A DNA stretch of 64,000 nt from Ramlibacter sp. (GCA_016713005.1 JADJPY010000012.1:635984-699983), one strand, 5' to 3'. Shown: positions 1 through 10,926, counted from the first letter of the stretch. Translations and numbers: made by a program. The notes: generated from the letters alone by a model not told the origin.

Positions 1-1
1 C

Positions 2-277
2 TACGTCACCGGCACGGCATTCATCGTGACGCCGGTTGTGGCGCTGGTGACGCCGGGCTTCCGGTTGCAACTCAACCCGGGCGAGGTGGCCGATGCATTT
101 GAGGTGCCGCTGGCCTTCCTGATGAACCCGGCGCACCACCATCGGCACGCATTCGAATGGGAGGGCGTGCGCAGGGAGTGGTTCTCCATGCCCTACGAGG
201 ACGGCGTCACGCAGCGCTTCATCTGGGGCGCCACCGCCGGCATGCTGCGCAACTTCTACCGCTTCCTGGCGGCCTGA
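2..277 (+). CDS. CoA pyrophosphatase / NUDIX hydrolase, C-terminal part (5' end outside window)
   Basis: The reading frame is open from the first bases of the window to a TGA at 275-277, so only about the last 91 residues of the protein are present. The tail IWGATAGMLRNFYRFL and the preceding PLAFLMNPAHH segment are typical of the C-terminus of NudL-type CoA pyrophosphatases, which hydrolyse CoA and its derivatives to 3',5'-ADP and 4'-phosphopantetheine. The NUDIX box itself lies upstream of the window and cannot be checked. The gene is followed after 35 bases by another plus-strand gene and may be cotranscribed with it. The family call rests on the C-terminus alone. Confidence 0.75.
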   Translation, partial: YVTGTAFIVTPVVALVTPGFRLQLNPGEVADAFEVPLAFLMNPAHHHRHAFEWEGVRREWFSMPYEDGVTQRFIWGATAGMLRNFYRFLAA

Positions 278-312
278 GGCCGCGCGGGCGCAGCGCCCGC
301 TATCATCCCGGC

Positions 313-1308
313 ATGAGTTTTCTTGCCATCCTGTGCGCCCTGCTGATCGAGCAGGCGCGACCGCTGGCGCATGGCAATCCGGTCCACGCCGCCCTGCGCG
401 CCTGGACGCGGTGGAGCAACGGCAATTTCGACACCGGCCGGCCGGCCCACGGCTGGCTCGCGTGGGGCCTGGCGGTGGGCGCACCGGCCCTTCTGGCCAC
501 TGCGGCGCATTGGGTGCTGGCGCTGTGGCTGGGCTGGCCGCTGGCCGTGCTGTGGAACATCGTGGTGTTGTATTTCGCGCTGGGTTTTCGCCAGTTCAGC
601 CACCATTTCACCGGCCTGCGCGACGCGGTGGAAGAAGGCGACGAAGCCCGCGCGCGCGAACTGCTCGCCCGCTGGCAACAGGTCGAAGTCGCGGCGCTGC
701 CCCGCAGCGAGATCCTGCGGCACATCATCGAATACTCGGTGCTGGCCGCGCACAGGCATGTGTTTGGCGTGCTGGCCTGGTACTCGGTCTTGGCGGCCGT
801 GGGTCTGGGTCCGGCCGGCGCCGTGGTCTACCGCATGGGCGAGTTTGTCTCGCGCTACTGGCGGTACAAGGACCGCATCGGCCAGCAGCCGGCCAGCCCG
901 GCGCTGCAGGATGCCGCGCGTTCCGCCTGGCATGCCATTGACTGGCTGCCTGCCCGTGCCACGGCGATCGCGTTCGCCGCAGTGGGCAGCTTCGAAGAAG
1001 CGATCGACTGCTGGCGCAACCATGCGCAGCGTTTCCCCGACGACAACGATGGCGTGGTGCTGGCTGCCACCTCCGGTGCCGTCAATGTGCGGCTCGGGGG
1101 CGAAGCCCTGCGCTCGGCGTTCCGGCCGGACGCGTCCCAGGGCTTCCAGTCCGCAGCACCTGCGGGCGGCAAGCCCGCTGCGGCAGGCACGCCCGGGCGA
1201 GAGCCCGAGCCGGCGCATTTGCGCAGCATCGTGGGCCTGGTGTGGCGCACGGTGGTCTTGTGGATGCTGCTGCTGGCGTTGCTGACCCTGGCGCGCCTGC
1301 TGGGCTGA
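313..1308 (+). CDS. CobD/CbiB-family, AmpE-like membrane protein
   Basis: This 331-residue protein has several hydrophobic segments: the N-terminus, about residues 50-100, about 155-180, and a single C-terminal helix. It resembles AmpE and the CbiB/CobD fold, with an HAIDWLPAR segment followed by FAAVGSFEEAIDCW. In Burkholderiales such proteins are usually annotated as CobD/CbiB family. No cobalamin genes are nearby, so a role as a membrane signalling or accessory protein like AmpE is as likely as adenosylcobinamide-phosphate synthesis. The ATG at 313 was chosen because the open frame upstream of it is not protein-like and overlaps the preceding NUDIX gene. An Ala/Gly/Pro-rich linker (about residues 270-305) precedes the last helix. 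Confidence 0.7.
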   Translation: MSFLAILCALLIEQARPLAHGNPVHAALRAWTRWSNGNFDTGRPAHGWLAWGLAVGAPALLATAAHWVLALWLGWPLAVLWNIVVLYFALGFRQFSHHFTGLRDAVEEGDEARARELLARWQQVEVAALPRSEILRHIIEYSVLAAHRHVFGVLAWYSVLAAVGLGPAGAVVYRMGEFVSRYWRYKDRIGQQPASPALQDAARSAWHAIDWLPARATAIAFAAVGSFEEAIDCWRNHAQRFPDDNDGVVLAATSGAVNVRLGGEALRSAFRPDASQGFQSAAPAGGKPAAAGTPGREPEPAHLRSIVGLVWRTVVLWMLLLALLTLARLLG

Positions 1309-1326
1309 GGGGCACAAACGGGGCCA

Positions 1327-2250
1327 TCAGTAACGGGGCGGCTGCGACAGCTCGGCGAACAATTCGCTATAAATTTTGTAGCGGGTCAGCGAGATTTCAC
1401 GGGGGCCAGGGGCCGATTTGACCACTGAAATCACGCCACAGCCCGGTTCGTGCAGGTGGCTGCAGTTGTAGAAGCGGCAGTTGGGCACATGCGGGCGGAA
1501 GTCCGGCATCAGCCCGGCCAGTTGCATCGCCTCGATGTGGTTCAGCCCGAACTCCTGGAAGCCGGGGGAGTCGATCAGCGCGGTGGTTTTGGCACCGTCC
1601 ACCCAGTACCAGGTGGTGCTGGTCGTGGTGTGCTTGCCGGAATTCAGCGCCTGCGAGATCTCGTTGGTCAGCGCGCCTGCATCCGGCACCAGAAGGTTGA
1701 TCAGCGTGCTCTTGCCGCTGCCCGAAGGGCCCAGCACCAGAGTGGTGTGGCCCTGCAGGCGTTGCAGCAGCGTTTCGCGGTTCGCCGCGCCATCGCGCCG
1801 CAGCGACAGCGGCACCACGTCCAGGCCCATGTCCCGGTAGGGTTGCAGCCGCGCCCAGGCTCGCGCAAAGGGCTCGGCCAGGTCGCTCTTGTTCAGTGCG
1901 ATCAGTGGCGTGATGCGTTGCGCCTGCGCGGCGATCAGGGCCCGCACCAGCTGGCTTTCGGAGAACTCGGGCTCGGCCGCGATCAGGACCAGCACGCGGT
2001 CCAGGTTGGCCGCGAACGACTTGGTGCGGACCTCATCCTGGCGGTAGAAGAGGTTGCGCCGTTCCTGCACCCGCTCGATGGTGCCTTCGTCCTGTGTGGC
2101 CAGCCAGCTCACGCGATCACCCACGACCACCTGGCTCTTCTTGCCGCGGGGGTGGCAGATCACACGCTCCCCGCCGGGAGTCTCCACCAGGCAATGGCGG
2201 CCGAAGGCGCCGACGACAAGTCCGGTTTGCAAGGCAGGGCCGGCGGGCAA
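1327..2250 (-). CDS. rsgA: Ribosome small-subunit-dependent GTPase A
   Basis: RsgA (YjeQ) is a circularly permuted GTPase that helps late 30S subunit maturation. This 307-residue protein shows an N-terminal OB-fold region, then the permuted motifs NKSD (G4), GPSGSGKST (P-loop) and DSPGF (G3), and a C-terminal zinc knuckle with CRFYNC and HLHEPGC. The start used is a TTG at 2250 preceded by a GAGG ribosome-binding site; a second in-frame TTG lies a few codons in, so the exact start is uncertain. It follows phhB by 9 bases and is likely in one operon with phhB and the M48 protease gene. A 48-nt repeat copy lies antisense within its C-terminal region (about residues 279-295). Confidence 0.93.
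   Translation of the reverse strand: MPAGPALQTGLVVGAFGRHCLVETPGGERVICHPRGKKSQVVVGDRVSWLATQDEGTIERVQERRNLFYRQDEVRTKSFAANLDRVLVLIAAEPEFSESQLVRALIAAQAQRITPLIALNKSDLAEPFARAWARLQPYRDMGLDVVPLSLRRDGAANRETLLQRLQGHTTLVLGPSGSGKSTLINLLVPDAGALTNEISQALNSGKHTTTSTTWYWVDGAKTTALIDSPGFQEFGLNHIEAMQLAGLMPDFRPHVPNCRFYNCSHLHEPGCGVISVVKSAPGPREISLTRYKIYSELFAELSQPPRY
1366..1413 (+). repeat. 48-nt dispersed repeat, copy 1 (inside rsgA, antisense to it)
   Basis: The copy has the 17-nt block GCTATAAATTTTGTAGC, an 18-nt spacer, then a block beginning GGGGGCCAGGGGC. The spacing is identical to the other copies, but the third block is the most diverged. It lies in codons for the conserved RsgA C-terminus, so part of the resemblance could be chance. 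Confidence 0.55.
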
Positions 2251-2259
2251 CGTGGCCTC

Positions 2260-2595
2260 TCAGGCGACCAGCGCGTCGGCCAGTGCCGCGCACTCGAAAT
2301 CGGTGTCGGACAGGCCGCCGACGTCGTGCGTGTTGAACCGCACCACGCAGCGGTTGTAGTGCACCGAGAGGTCGGGGTGGTGGTCCTGCGCGTTGGCAAC
2401 GAAGGCCAGCGCGTTCACGAACGAGATCGTCTCGTAATAGTTGGCGAAGGTATAGGTCTTCTCGATGGCCACCGCTGCGCCGTCGCCGCTGAGCGCCCAG
2501 CCGGGCGCGCCGGCCAGGCGGGTCACCACCTCGGTGGGCGTCAGTGCACGGCGCGTGTGTTGGGACCAGTCGGTCCTCCTGAGCATGCTGTTCAT
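2260..2595 (-). CDS. phhB: Pterin-4a-carbinolamine dehydratase
   Basis: This 111-residue protein belongs to the PCD/DCoH family, which dehydrates 4a-hydroxytetrahydropterin during recycling of the phenylalanine-hydroxylase cofactor. The family signature HHPDL followed by YNRCVVRFNTHDVGGLSDTD is present, and the length is normal. The ATG at 2595 overlaps the TGA of the upstream M48 protease gene (ATGA at 2592-2595), which indicates translational coupling. A second Met three codons later is possible. No phenylalanine hydroxylase gene is seen in this window. Confidence 0.9.
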   Translation of the reverse strand: MNSMLRRTDWSQHTRRALTPTEVVTRLAGAPGWALSGDGAAVAIEKTYTFANYYETISFVNALAFVANAQDHHPDLSVHYNRCVVRFNTHDVGGLSDTDFECAALADALVA

Positions 2596-3848
2596 GCGGT
2601 CATCCGGGCCAGCCGTTCGGAGGCTGGCGGGTGCGAGTAATGGAACTTGACGAAGAGCGGGTCAGGCGTCAGTGTGGATGCGTTGTCCTGATACAGCTTG
2701 AGCAGGGCGGCGCCCAGGTGGCGCGTGCCGGTGAGCCCGACGGCGTAGGCGTCTGCCTCGAACTCGTGGCGACGCGACAGCTGCGAGGCCAGTGGCGAGA
2801 CGAAGAAACTGAACACCGGCACGGCCAGCAGGAACAGCAGCAGCGCCAGCGCATTGTTGGGCGCCGACACATTGGGCTGGACCCCCAGGCCGGTGTAGAA
2901 CCAGGCCTGGGTGGACAGCCAGCCCAGCACCGCCAGCGCCACCAGCGACAGGCTGAAGCTCAGCGCCATGCGCTTGAGGATGTGGCGGTGGCTGAAGTGA
3001 CCCAGCTCATGTGCCAGCACGGCTTCCATTTCGTCGTGGCTGAGCTGCGCCAGCAGGGTATCGAAGAACACGACCCGCTTGTGGCGGCCAAAGCCGGTGA
3101 AGAACGCGTTGGAGTGGGCCGAACGGCGGCTGCCGTCCATGACGAAGAAGCCCCGTGCCGTGAAGCCGCAGCGCTGCATCAGCGCGGACACACGCGCCTC
3201 GAGCGCCTCGTCCTCGAGCGGGGTGAACTTGTTGAAGAGGGGCAGGATGAACGTGGGCGCAATCCACTGCACGAACAGCGTGTAGACGACCAGCAGCGCC
3301 CAGGCGTACAGCCACCACATTGCGCCCCCGGCCTGCATCAGCCACAGCACGGCCGCCAGCAGGGGGAGCCCGAGCGCCGCGCCCACCAATGTTCCCTTGA
3401 TCAGGTCGGACAGCCAGAGTCGCCAGCTCATCTTGTTGAAACCGAATCGCGCCTCCACCACAAACGTGCTGTACAGCGACAGCGGCAGGTCCAGCAGGCC
3501 GCCCACCAGCATGAAGGCCACGAACAGCGCGAGCTGTTGCACCATGCCGCCGCCCAGCCAGGCCAGCAGCGACTGGTTGAGCAGATCCAGGCCTCCCAGC
3601 AGCGTCCAGCCCAGCAGGATGGCGGCTGACACCGCGGCTGCCAGCATGCCCAGGCGGGATTTGGTCAGTGTGTAGTCCGCCGCCTTCTGGTGCGCGGCCA
3701 GCGGGATGGTCTGCGCGTAGGCGGCTGGCACAGAATCGCGGTGCGCCGCGACATGGCGGATCTGGCGCGACACGAGCCACAGGCGCACCAGAAGGCCGGC
3801 GGCCACAGCGGCGGCAAATACCAGGGTAAGGAGCAGGGAGGCAGACAT
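2592..3848 (-). CDS. M48 family Ste24-type zinc metalloprotease (CAAX-protease-like)
   Basis: This 418-residue integral membrane protease has several long hydrophobic stretches in its N-terminal half and the zinc-binding motif in LAHELGHFSH. A downstream glutamate in RRHEFEADAYAVGLTG provides the third ligand. The arrangement and length match Ste24-type peptidases, which cleave membrane-associated or misfolded proteins. I chose the ATG at 3848 because the upstream in-frame extension is not protein-like and overlaps the divergent orn leader. It heads a minus-strand operon with phhB and rsgA. The substrate is unknown. Confidence 0.88.
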   Translation of the reverse strand: MSASLLLTLVFAAAVAAGLLVRLWLVSRQIRHVAAHRDSVPAAYAQTIPLAAHQKAADYTLTKSRLGMLAAAVSAAILLGWTLLGGLDLLNQSLLAWLGGGMVQQLALFVAFMLVGGLLDLPLSLYSTFVVEARFGFNKMSWRLWLSDLIKGTLVGAALGLPLLAAVLWLMQAGGAMWWLYAWALLVVYTLFVQWIAPTFILPLFNKFTPLEDEALEARVSALMQRCGFTARGFFVMDGSRRSAHSNAFFTGFGRHKRVVFFDTLLAQLSHDEMEAVLAHELGHFSHRHILKRMALSFSLSLVALAVLGWLSTQAWFYTGLGVQPNVSAPNNALALLLFLLAVPVFSFFVSPLASQLSRRHEFEADAYAVGLTGTRHLGAALLKLYQDNASTLTPDPLFVKFHYSHPPASERLARMTA

Positions 3849-3907
3849 GTCTGGCGAGTTTAGGCGCATTCGCGGGGCGCGGCCCGCCTTGGGCGACAAT
3901 TCCCGCC

Positions 3908-4477
3908 ATGCCCGATACCCAAGACACCCTGAGCAAATCCGACCAGAACCTGATCTGGATCGACTGTGAGATGACCGGCCTGGACCCGCAGGCCGAGCGG
4001 CTGATCGAGATTGCGGTGGTCGTCACCGGGCCGCACCTCACGCCGCGCGTCGAAGGCCCGGTGCTGGTCATTCACCAGAGCGACGCGCTGCTGGACGGCA
4101 TGGATGCCTGGAACAAGGGCACGCACGGAAAGAGTGGCCTGATCGACAAGGTCCGCGCCTCCACGCTGACCGAAGCCGACGCGGAGGACCAGTTGCTGGA
4201 GTTCATGGCGCGCTACTGCCCCAAGGGGGTGACGCCGATGTGCGGCAACACCATCGGCCAGGACCGGCGCTTCCTGGTCAAGTACATGCCCAGGCTGGAG
4301 GCGTTCTTTCACTACCGCAACCTGGACGTCAGCACGCTGAAGGAACTGGCCCGGCGCTGGCGGCCCGAGGTGTACGCCAGCTTCAACAAGCGGCAGCTGC
4401 ACACCGCGCTGGCGGACGTGCATGAGTCGATTGACGAGCTGGTGCACTACCGGGAGCACTTCCTGCGCCTGGCCTGA
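3908..4477 (+). CDS. orn: Oligoribonuclease
   Basis: Orn is a DEDDh 3'-5' exoribonuclease that degrades short oligonucleotides, including pGpG, to mononucleotides. The 189-residue protein carries the exonuclease I motif in WIDCEMTGLDP near the N-terminus and the terminal ADVHESIDELVHYREHF segment with the catalytic histidine/aspartate pattern. Length is normal for the family. It is transcribed divergently from the M48 protease gene with a 59-base gap, and convergently with rpoD, from which it is separated by a strong hairpin terminator. Confidence 0.95.
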   Translation: MPDTQDTLSKSDQNLIWIDCEMTGLDPQAERLIEIAVVVTGPHLTPRVEGPVLVIHQSDALLDGMDAWNKGTHGKSGLIDKVRASTLTEADAEDQLLEFMARYCPKGVTPMCGNTIGQDRRFLVKYMPRLEAFFHYRNLDVSTLKELARRWRPEVYASFNKRQLHTALADVHESIDELVHYREHFLRLA

Positions 4478-4498
4478 GGCCGCTGGCCACCGCCGGAA

Positions 4499-4546
4499 GC
4501 TATCAAAAAAAGAGCGGCTGCGGCCCGCTGCATGCGGGCCGCAGCC
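4499..4546 (+). repeat. 48-nt dispersed repeat, copy 2 (orn/rpoD intergenic, acts as terminator)
   Basis: GCTATCAAAAAAAGAGC, an 18-nt spacer, then GCGGGCCGCAGCC. The spacer and third block are exact complements of each other over 14 bp and form the orn/rpoD terminator. Confidence 0.8.
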
Positions 4547-4552
4547 GTTTTT
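4504..4552. terminator. Bidirectional intrinsic terminator between orn and rpoD
   Basis: A perfect 14-bp stem (4515-4528 with 4534-4547, loop TGCAT) is preceded by a run of seven A and followed by five T. It can therefore end transcripts arriving from orn (+) and from rpoD (-). It is built from a copy of the dispersed 48-nt repeat. Confidence 0.85.
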
Positions 4553-4560
4553 CCTTCTGA

Positions 4561-6969
<2,409 letters not shown>

Positions 6970-7037
6970 GTAGACCTCGGGACATCAAAAACAGGCACGG
7001 AAACACACAGGCGCCACAACTCCCGGCGCGGGTGACA

Positions 7038-7068
7038 GGACCATGCGCGGCTCAGGCCGCGCTGGTCC
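7038..7068. other. Strong hairpin in the rpoD leader
   Basis: A 13-bp stem (GGACCA, a bulged T, GCGCGGC paired with GCCGCGC and TGGTCC; loop TCAG) lies about 70 bases upstream of the rpoD start within the 248-base dnaG-rpoD gap. There is no T-run on either side, so it is not an intrinsic terminator. It would be in the 5' leader of rpoD mRNA if transcription starts near 7190. Function is unknown. Confidence 0.45.
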
Positions 7069-7195
7069 CGGGGCAAGATGGGTGGGCGAACATTTGGAAT
7101 GCAGTCCTTGCGGGTAGGTGGCGCGGTCGGGCGGGTGTCATCGGTTGGCCGGGTCCGGAGGTGCTGCTGTCGCTCTTGCCGGGAGCAAACCCTAC

Positions 7196-7224
7196 ATTAT
7201 ACCGTTGCAGTCGAATTTCAAGCC
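7196..7224 (-). promoter_or_regulatory. Candidate rpoD promoter
   Basis: On the minus strand a perfect TATAAT (7196-7201) lies just beyond the dnaG stop codon. The best -35 candidates are weak: GGCTTG at 7219-7224 with 17-bp spacing, or TTGAAA at 7216-7221 with only 14 bp. It would give a leader of about 220 bases. Confidence 0.5.
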
Positions 7225-9098
7225 GTGGAATCAACCCGGGCGAGCGATGCCTCCAGGTCCAGGCGACGCGCGTGCAGCTCGCGGTAGCGCTGCAGTGCCT
7301 GGGGGTCGGCGGCTGCGGCCGAAATCGCCTCGGTCTCCTGGGCCTTCAGGCGGACCACCAGCATCCGGCTGAGCAGGTCGCCCAGCTCAGCGGCCGACTC
7401 TGCGCCGGGAGGCGCCCTCTCATGGGCGTCCGCCATCAGGTGCACGGCCAGCGCCTCGCAGGCGTGGCCGCGCAGGGCCTCGCGCAGGCTGCCCCAGGGC
7501 AGCGGCCCGTGCTCGTGCAGCTGGCTGTCCAGCCAGATGAACAGTTCGCCGTGCGGCGCGGGCAGCTCGCACAGCAGGCTGTGCATCTCCTGTGACAGCG
7601 ACTCCCAGGCGGCGGCGTCGCCCAGCAGCAGGCGTGCGGCGTGGTCCGCCCGGCTGGAGGGCGGCAGCCGGCCGGCCGCGGCCCGGCGCACCGGATTTGG
7701 GGGCGTTTTCGGCCTGTAGCCCGCGTCCAACGGTCCTGAGCCGCTATCTTTTTGATAGCGTTGCCGGCTCTGCCCGAACGCGCCACCTCCCGTGGATGCC
7801 CACAACCCGGCCAGTGCCTGGCTGTCCAGCTGCACCAGGTTCGCGATCTCGCCCAGCAGCTGCTGCTTCAGGGCGCCTTCGGGCAGCAGGCCCCACAACG
7901 GTCGCGCATTCGCCGCCAGATGGGCGCGGCCTTCTGCGGCACTGAGATCGCATCCCTCGCGCGCCGCCTCCAGCAGGAAGCGGCTCAGCGGCGTGGCTTC
8001 GGCCACGCAACGGGCAAAACCCTCGCGGCCGAACTCGCGGATGTAGCTGTCCGGGTCGTGCTCGGCAGGCAGGAACAGGAACTTCACCGAACGCACGTCG
8101 GTGGCGTAGGGCAGGGCGCCGTCCAGCGCCTTGCGCGCGGCGCGCCGGCCGGCGGCGTCGCCGTCAAAACTGAACACCACGTTGTCCGTGAAGCGGAACA
8201 GCTTCTGCACATGGTCCGGGGTGCAGGCCGTGCCCAATGTGGCCACGGCATTGGGGAAACCCAGCTGGGCCAGCGCCACCACGTCCATGTAGCCCTCGGT
8301 CACCAGCACGTAACCGGCCTCGCGCAGGGCGTTGCGGGCCTCGAACAGGCCATACAGCTCGCGCCCCTTGCTGAACACCGGGGTTTCCGGCGAGTTCAGG
8401 TACTTGGGCGTGCCTTCACCCAGCACCCGCCCGCCAAAGCCGATGCATTCGCCCTTGACGTTGCGGATGGGGAACATCACGCGGTCGCGGAAGCGGTCGT
8501 AGCGCTTGCTCTCGCCCGAGTCCTCGTCTTCGTTCACGATGACCAGGCCGCTTTCGGCCAGCAGGGGGTCGTCGTAGCTGGGGAACACGCTGGCCAGGCT
8601 GCGCCAGCCTTCTGGCGCGTAGCCCAGGCCGAACTGCTTGGCAATGGCGCCGCTGAGCCCCCTGCTTTTGAGGTACTCAACGGCTCGCGGCGAGGCCTTG
8701 AGGTGCTTGCGGTACGCCTCGCCGGCCTTTTCGAGCACATCGGTCAGCGTGGCCTGCTTTTCCCGCTGCTTCGCGGCGCGCTCGCGGTCCTGCGGCGACG
8801 CATCGTCCTCGGGGACCTGCATGCCGTACTGCTGCGCCAGGTCCTTGACCGCCTCGACAAACGTCATCCCCGCATGATCCATCAGGAAGCCGATGGCGTT
8901 GCCGTTCTTGCCGCAGCCAAAGCAGTGGTAGAACTGCTTGGAGGGGCTGACGCTGAAGCTTGGCGACTTCTCGCCGTGGAAGGGGCACAGCCCCATGAAG
9001 TTGGCGCCACCCTTCTTGAGCTGCACATAGCGGCCGACGATCTCCACCACGTCGGCGCGGGCGAGCAGTTCCTGGATGAAGGTTTGGGGGATGGCCAT
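7218..9098 (-). CDS. dnaG: DNA primase
   Basis: DnaG synthesises RNA primers at the replication fork. The 626-residue protein has an N-terminal zinc-binding domain (CPFH and CFGCG with GEKSPSFSVSPSKQFYH between), the catalytic core with VTEGYMDVVAL and the TOPRIM aspartates in FSFDGDAAGRRAA, and a C-terminal DnaB-interaction domain. About residues 447-463, in the hinge between catalytic core and C-terminal domain, are encoded by a sense copy of the dispersed 48-nt repeat. The hinge is therefore Gly/Ser/Pro/Lys-rich and probably longer than in relatives without the repeat. It precedes rpoD on the same strand and diverges from an acyl-CoA synthetase gene. Confidence 0.96.
   Translation of the reverse strand: MAIPQTFIQELLARADVVEIVGRYVQLKKGGANFMGLCPFHGEKSPSFSVSPSKQFYHCFGCGKNGNAIGFLMDHAGMTFVEAVKDLAQQYGMQVPEDDASPQDRERAAKQREKQATLTDVLEKAGEAYRKHLKASPRAVEYLKSRGLSGAIAKQFGLGYAPEGWRSLASVFPSYDDPLLAESGLVIVNEDEDSGESKRYDRFRDRVMFPIRNVKGECIGFGGRVLGEGTPKYLNSPETPVFSKGRELYGLFEARNALREAGYVLVTEGYMDVVALAQLGFPNAVATLGTACTPDHVQKLFRFTDNVVFSFDGDAAGRRAARKALDGALPYATDVRSVKFLFLPAEHDPDSYIREFGREGFARCVAEATPLSRFLLEAAREGCDLSAAEGRAHLAANARPLWGLLPEGALKQQLLGEIANLVQLDSQALAGLWASTGGGAFGQSRQRYQKDSGSGPLDAGYRPKTPPNPVRRAAAGRLPPSSRADHAARLLLGDAAAWESLSQEMHSLLCELPAPHGELFIWLDSQLHEHGPLPWGSLREALRGHACEALAVHLMADAHERAPPGAESAAELGDLLSRMLVVRLKAQETEAISAAAADPQALQRYRELHARRLDLEASLARVDSTA
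7712..7759 (-). repeat. 48-nt dispersed repeat, copy 3 (inside dnaG, sense)
   Basis: On the minus strand: GCTATCAAAAAGATAGC with a perfect 6-bp inverted repeat, an 18-nt spacer, then GCGGGCTACAGGC followed by CGAAAA. It is read in frame through the dnaG hinge. Confidence 0.85.
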
Positions 9099-9197
9099 GG
9101 GTGAGGCTGCGTTTGCGTATTCTTACCTAATGCCGACGGGCCCGGTTCGGCGGTACGCTCGTGGCACACCGCACCAGCGGGAACCATGGAGACACGA

Positions 9198-10855
9198 ATG
9201 ACCCACATCTTTGACCAGGACCTGCCGCGCAACGAGGCCAATTTCGCGCCGATCTCCCCGCTGGCCTTTCTGGAACGCACCGCCGCGGTGTACCCGGAGC
9301 GCTTGGCGGTGGTGCACGGCACGCTGCGACGCAGCTGGGGCGAGGTGTACGCGCGCTGCCGCCAGCTGGCCAGCGCCCTGCAGAAAGTCGGAGTGGGCAA
9401 GGGCGACACGGTGGCGGTGATGCTGCCCAACACGCCGCCCATGGTGGAGGCGCACTTTGGCATCCCGATGGCGGGCGCTGTGCTCAACGCGCTGAACACC
9501 CGGCTGGATGCGGAAACCATCGCCTTCATGCTCGACCACGGCGAGGCCAAGGTCGTGATCGTGGACCCGGAGTTTGCGGGCGTCATGCAGCAGGCGCTCG
9601 CCCTGCGCAAGGCCACCACCCCGTTGCTGGTGATTGACGCGGAGGACGTGATGTACACCGGCGCGGTGCAGCGCATCGGCAGCACCACCTACGACGCGTT
9701 CGTGGCCAGCGGGGACGCGGGTTTTGAGTGGCAGCTGCCGGCGGACGAGTGGGACGCGATTGCCCTGAACTACACGAGCGGCACCACCGGCAACCCCAAG
9801 GGTGTGGTCTACCACCACCGGGGCGCGGCGATCAATGCCGTCTCCAACATCCTGGAGTGGGACATGCCCAAGCATGCGGTCTACCTGTGGACGCTGCCCA
9901 TGTTCCACTGCAACGGCTGGTGCTTCCCCTGGACGTTGGCGGCCCGCGCAGGCGTCAACGTCTGCCTGCGCAAGGTCGAGGCGCAGGCCATGGCCGACGC
10001 CATCATCGCGCACGGCGTCACCCACTACTGCGGCGCGCCCATCGTGCACGGCATGCTGGTGAACGCGCCGGCCGGACTGCGCGCCAGCCTCCAGGGCCTG
10101 AAGCAGGGCGGCGTCAAGGCCATGGTGGCCGGCGCGGCGCCCCCCGCTTCCATGATCGAAGGGATGGAGAAGCTGGGGTTTGACCTGACCCATGTCTACG
10201 GCCTGACCGAGGTGTACGGCCCGGCCACGGTGTGCGCCAAGCACGCCGAATGGGACGGGCTGGACATCGGCGAGCGCGCCCGGCTGAACGCGCGCCAGGG
10301 CGTGCGCTATCACCTGCAGCGCGACGCGCGGGTGCTCGACCCAGTGACCCTGCAGCCGGTGCCGCAGGACGGCGAGACCATGGGCGAGATCATGTTCCGC
10401 GGCAACATCACGATGAAGGGCTACCTGAAGAACCCGCGGCCACGCAGGAGGCCTTTGCCGGCGGCTGGTACCACACCGGCGACCTGGCCGTGCAGTACCC
10501 CGACGGCTACATCAAGATCAAGGACCGCAGCAAGGACATCATCATCTCGGGCGGCGAGAACATCTCGTCCATCGAGGTGGAAGACGTGCTGTACCGCCAC
10601 CCCGATGTGCTGGCCGCCGCCGTGGTCGCGCGGCCCGACCCGAAGTGGGGCGAGACGCCTTGCGCGTTTGTGGAGCTGAAGGCCGGCGCGGTGGTGACGC
10701 CGCAGGACATCGTGGCCCACTGCAAGCAGCACCTGGCCGGCTTCAAGGTGCCGCGCGCCGTGGTGTTTGGCGAGCTGCCCAAGACCAGCACCGGCAAGAT
10801 CCAGAAGTTCGAGCTGCGCAAGCAGGCGGGCTCGGCCGCGGCGATCGACGTCTGA
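9198..10855 (+). pseudogene. Acyl-CoA synthetase (AMP-binding), one-base frameshift near 10436
   Basis: An AMP-dependent acyl-CoA ligase that would activate a fatty or other carboxylic acid. The first frame (ATG 9198, GGAG site six bases upstream) carries the P-loop-like motif YTSGTTGNPKG and runs to MKGYLKNP at about 10436. There the frame is lost, but it resumes one frame over with ATQEAFAGGWYHTGD and continues to the expected C-terminus with the catalytic lysine in KTSTGKIQKFEL, stopping at 10855. Inserting one base in ...AACCCG|CGGCC... restores a protein of about 552 residues, a normal length. This is either a sequencing error or a recent null mutation; both halves are otherwise intact. 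Confidence 0.85.
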
Positions 10856-10877
10856 GCCGATTTTCGGAAGTAAATCA

Positions 10878-10925
10878 GGCTGCGGCCCGCATGAATGCTG
10901 GCTGACCCGCTCTTAAAAAGATAGC
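10878..10925 (-). repeat. 48-nt dispersed repeat, copy 4 (intergenic)
   Basis: On the minus strand: GCTATCTTTTTAAGAGC, an 18-nt spacer, GCGGGCCGCAGCC and a TGATTT tail. It fills the gap between the acyl-CoA synthetase stop and the Bug-receptor stop and closely matches copy 2. Confidence 0.85.
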
Positions 10926-10926
10926 G

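Noticed and set aside
256..1317. Long minus-strand open frame opposite the AmpE/CbiB-like gene
   Set aside because: It is Arg/Gln/His-rich with no domain and mirrors the codon bias of the plus-strand gene, a common artefact in high-GC DNA.
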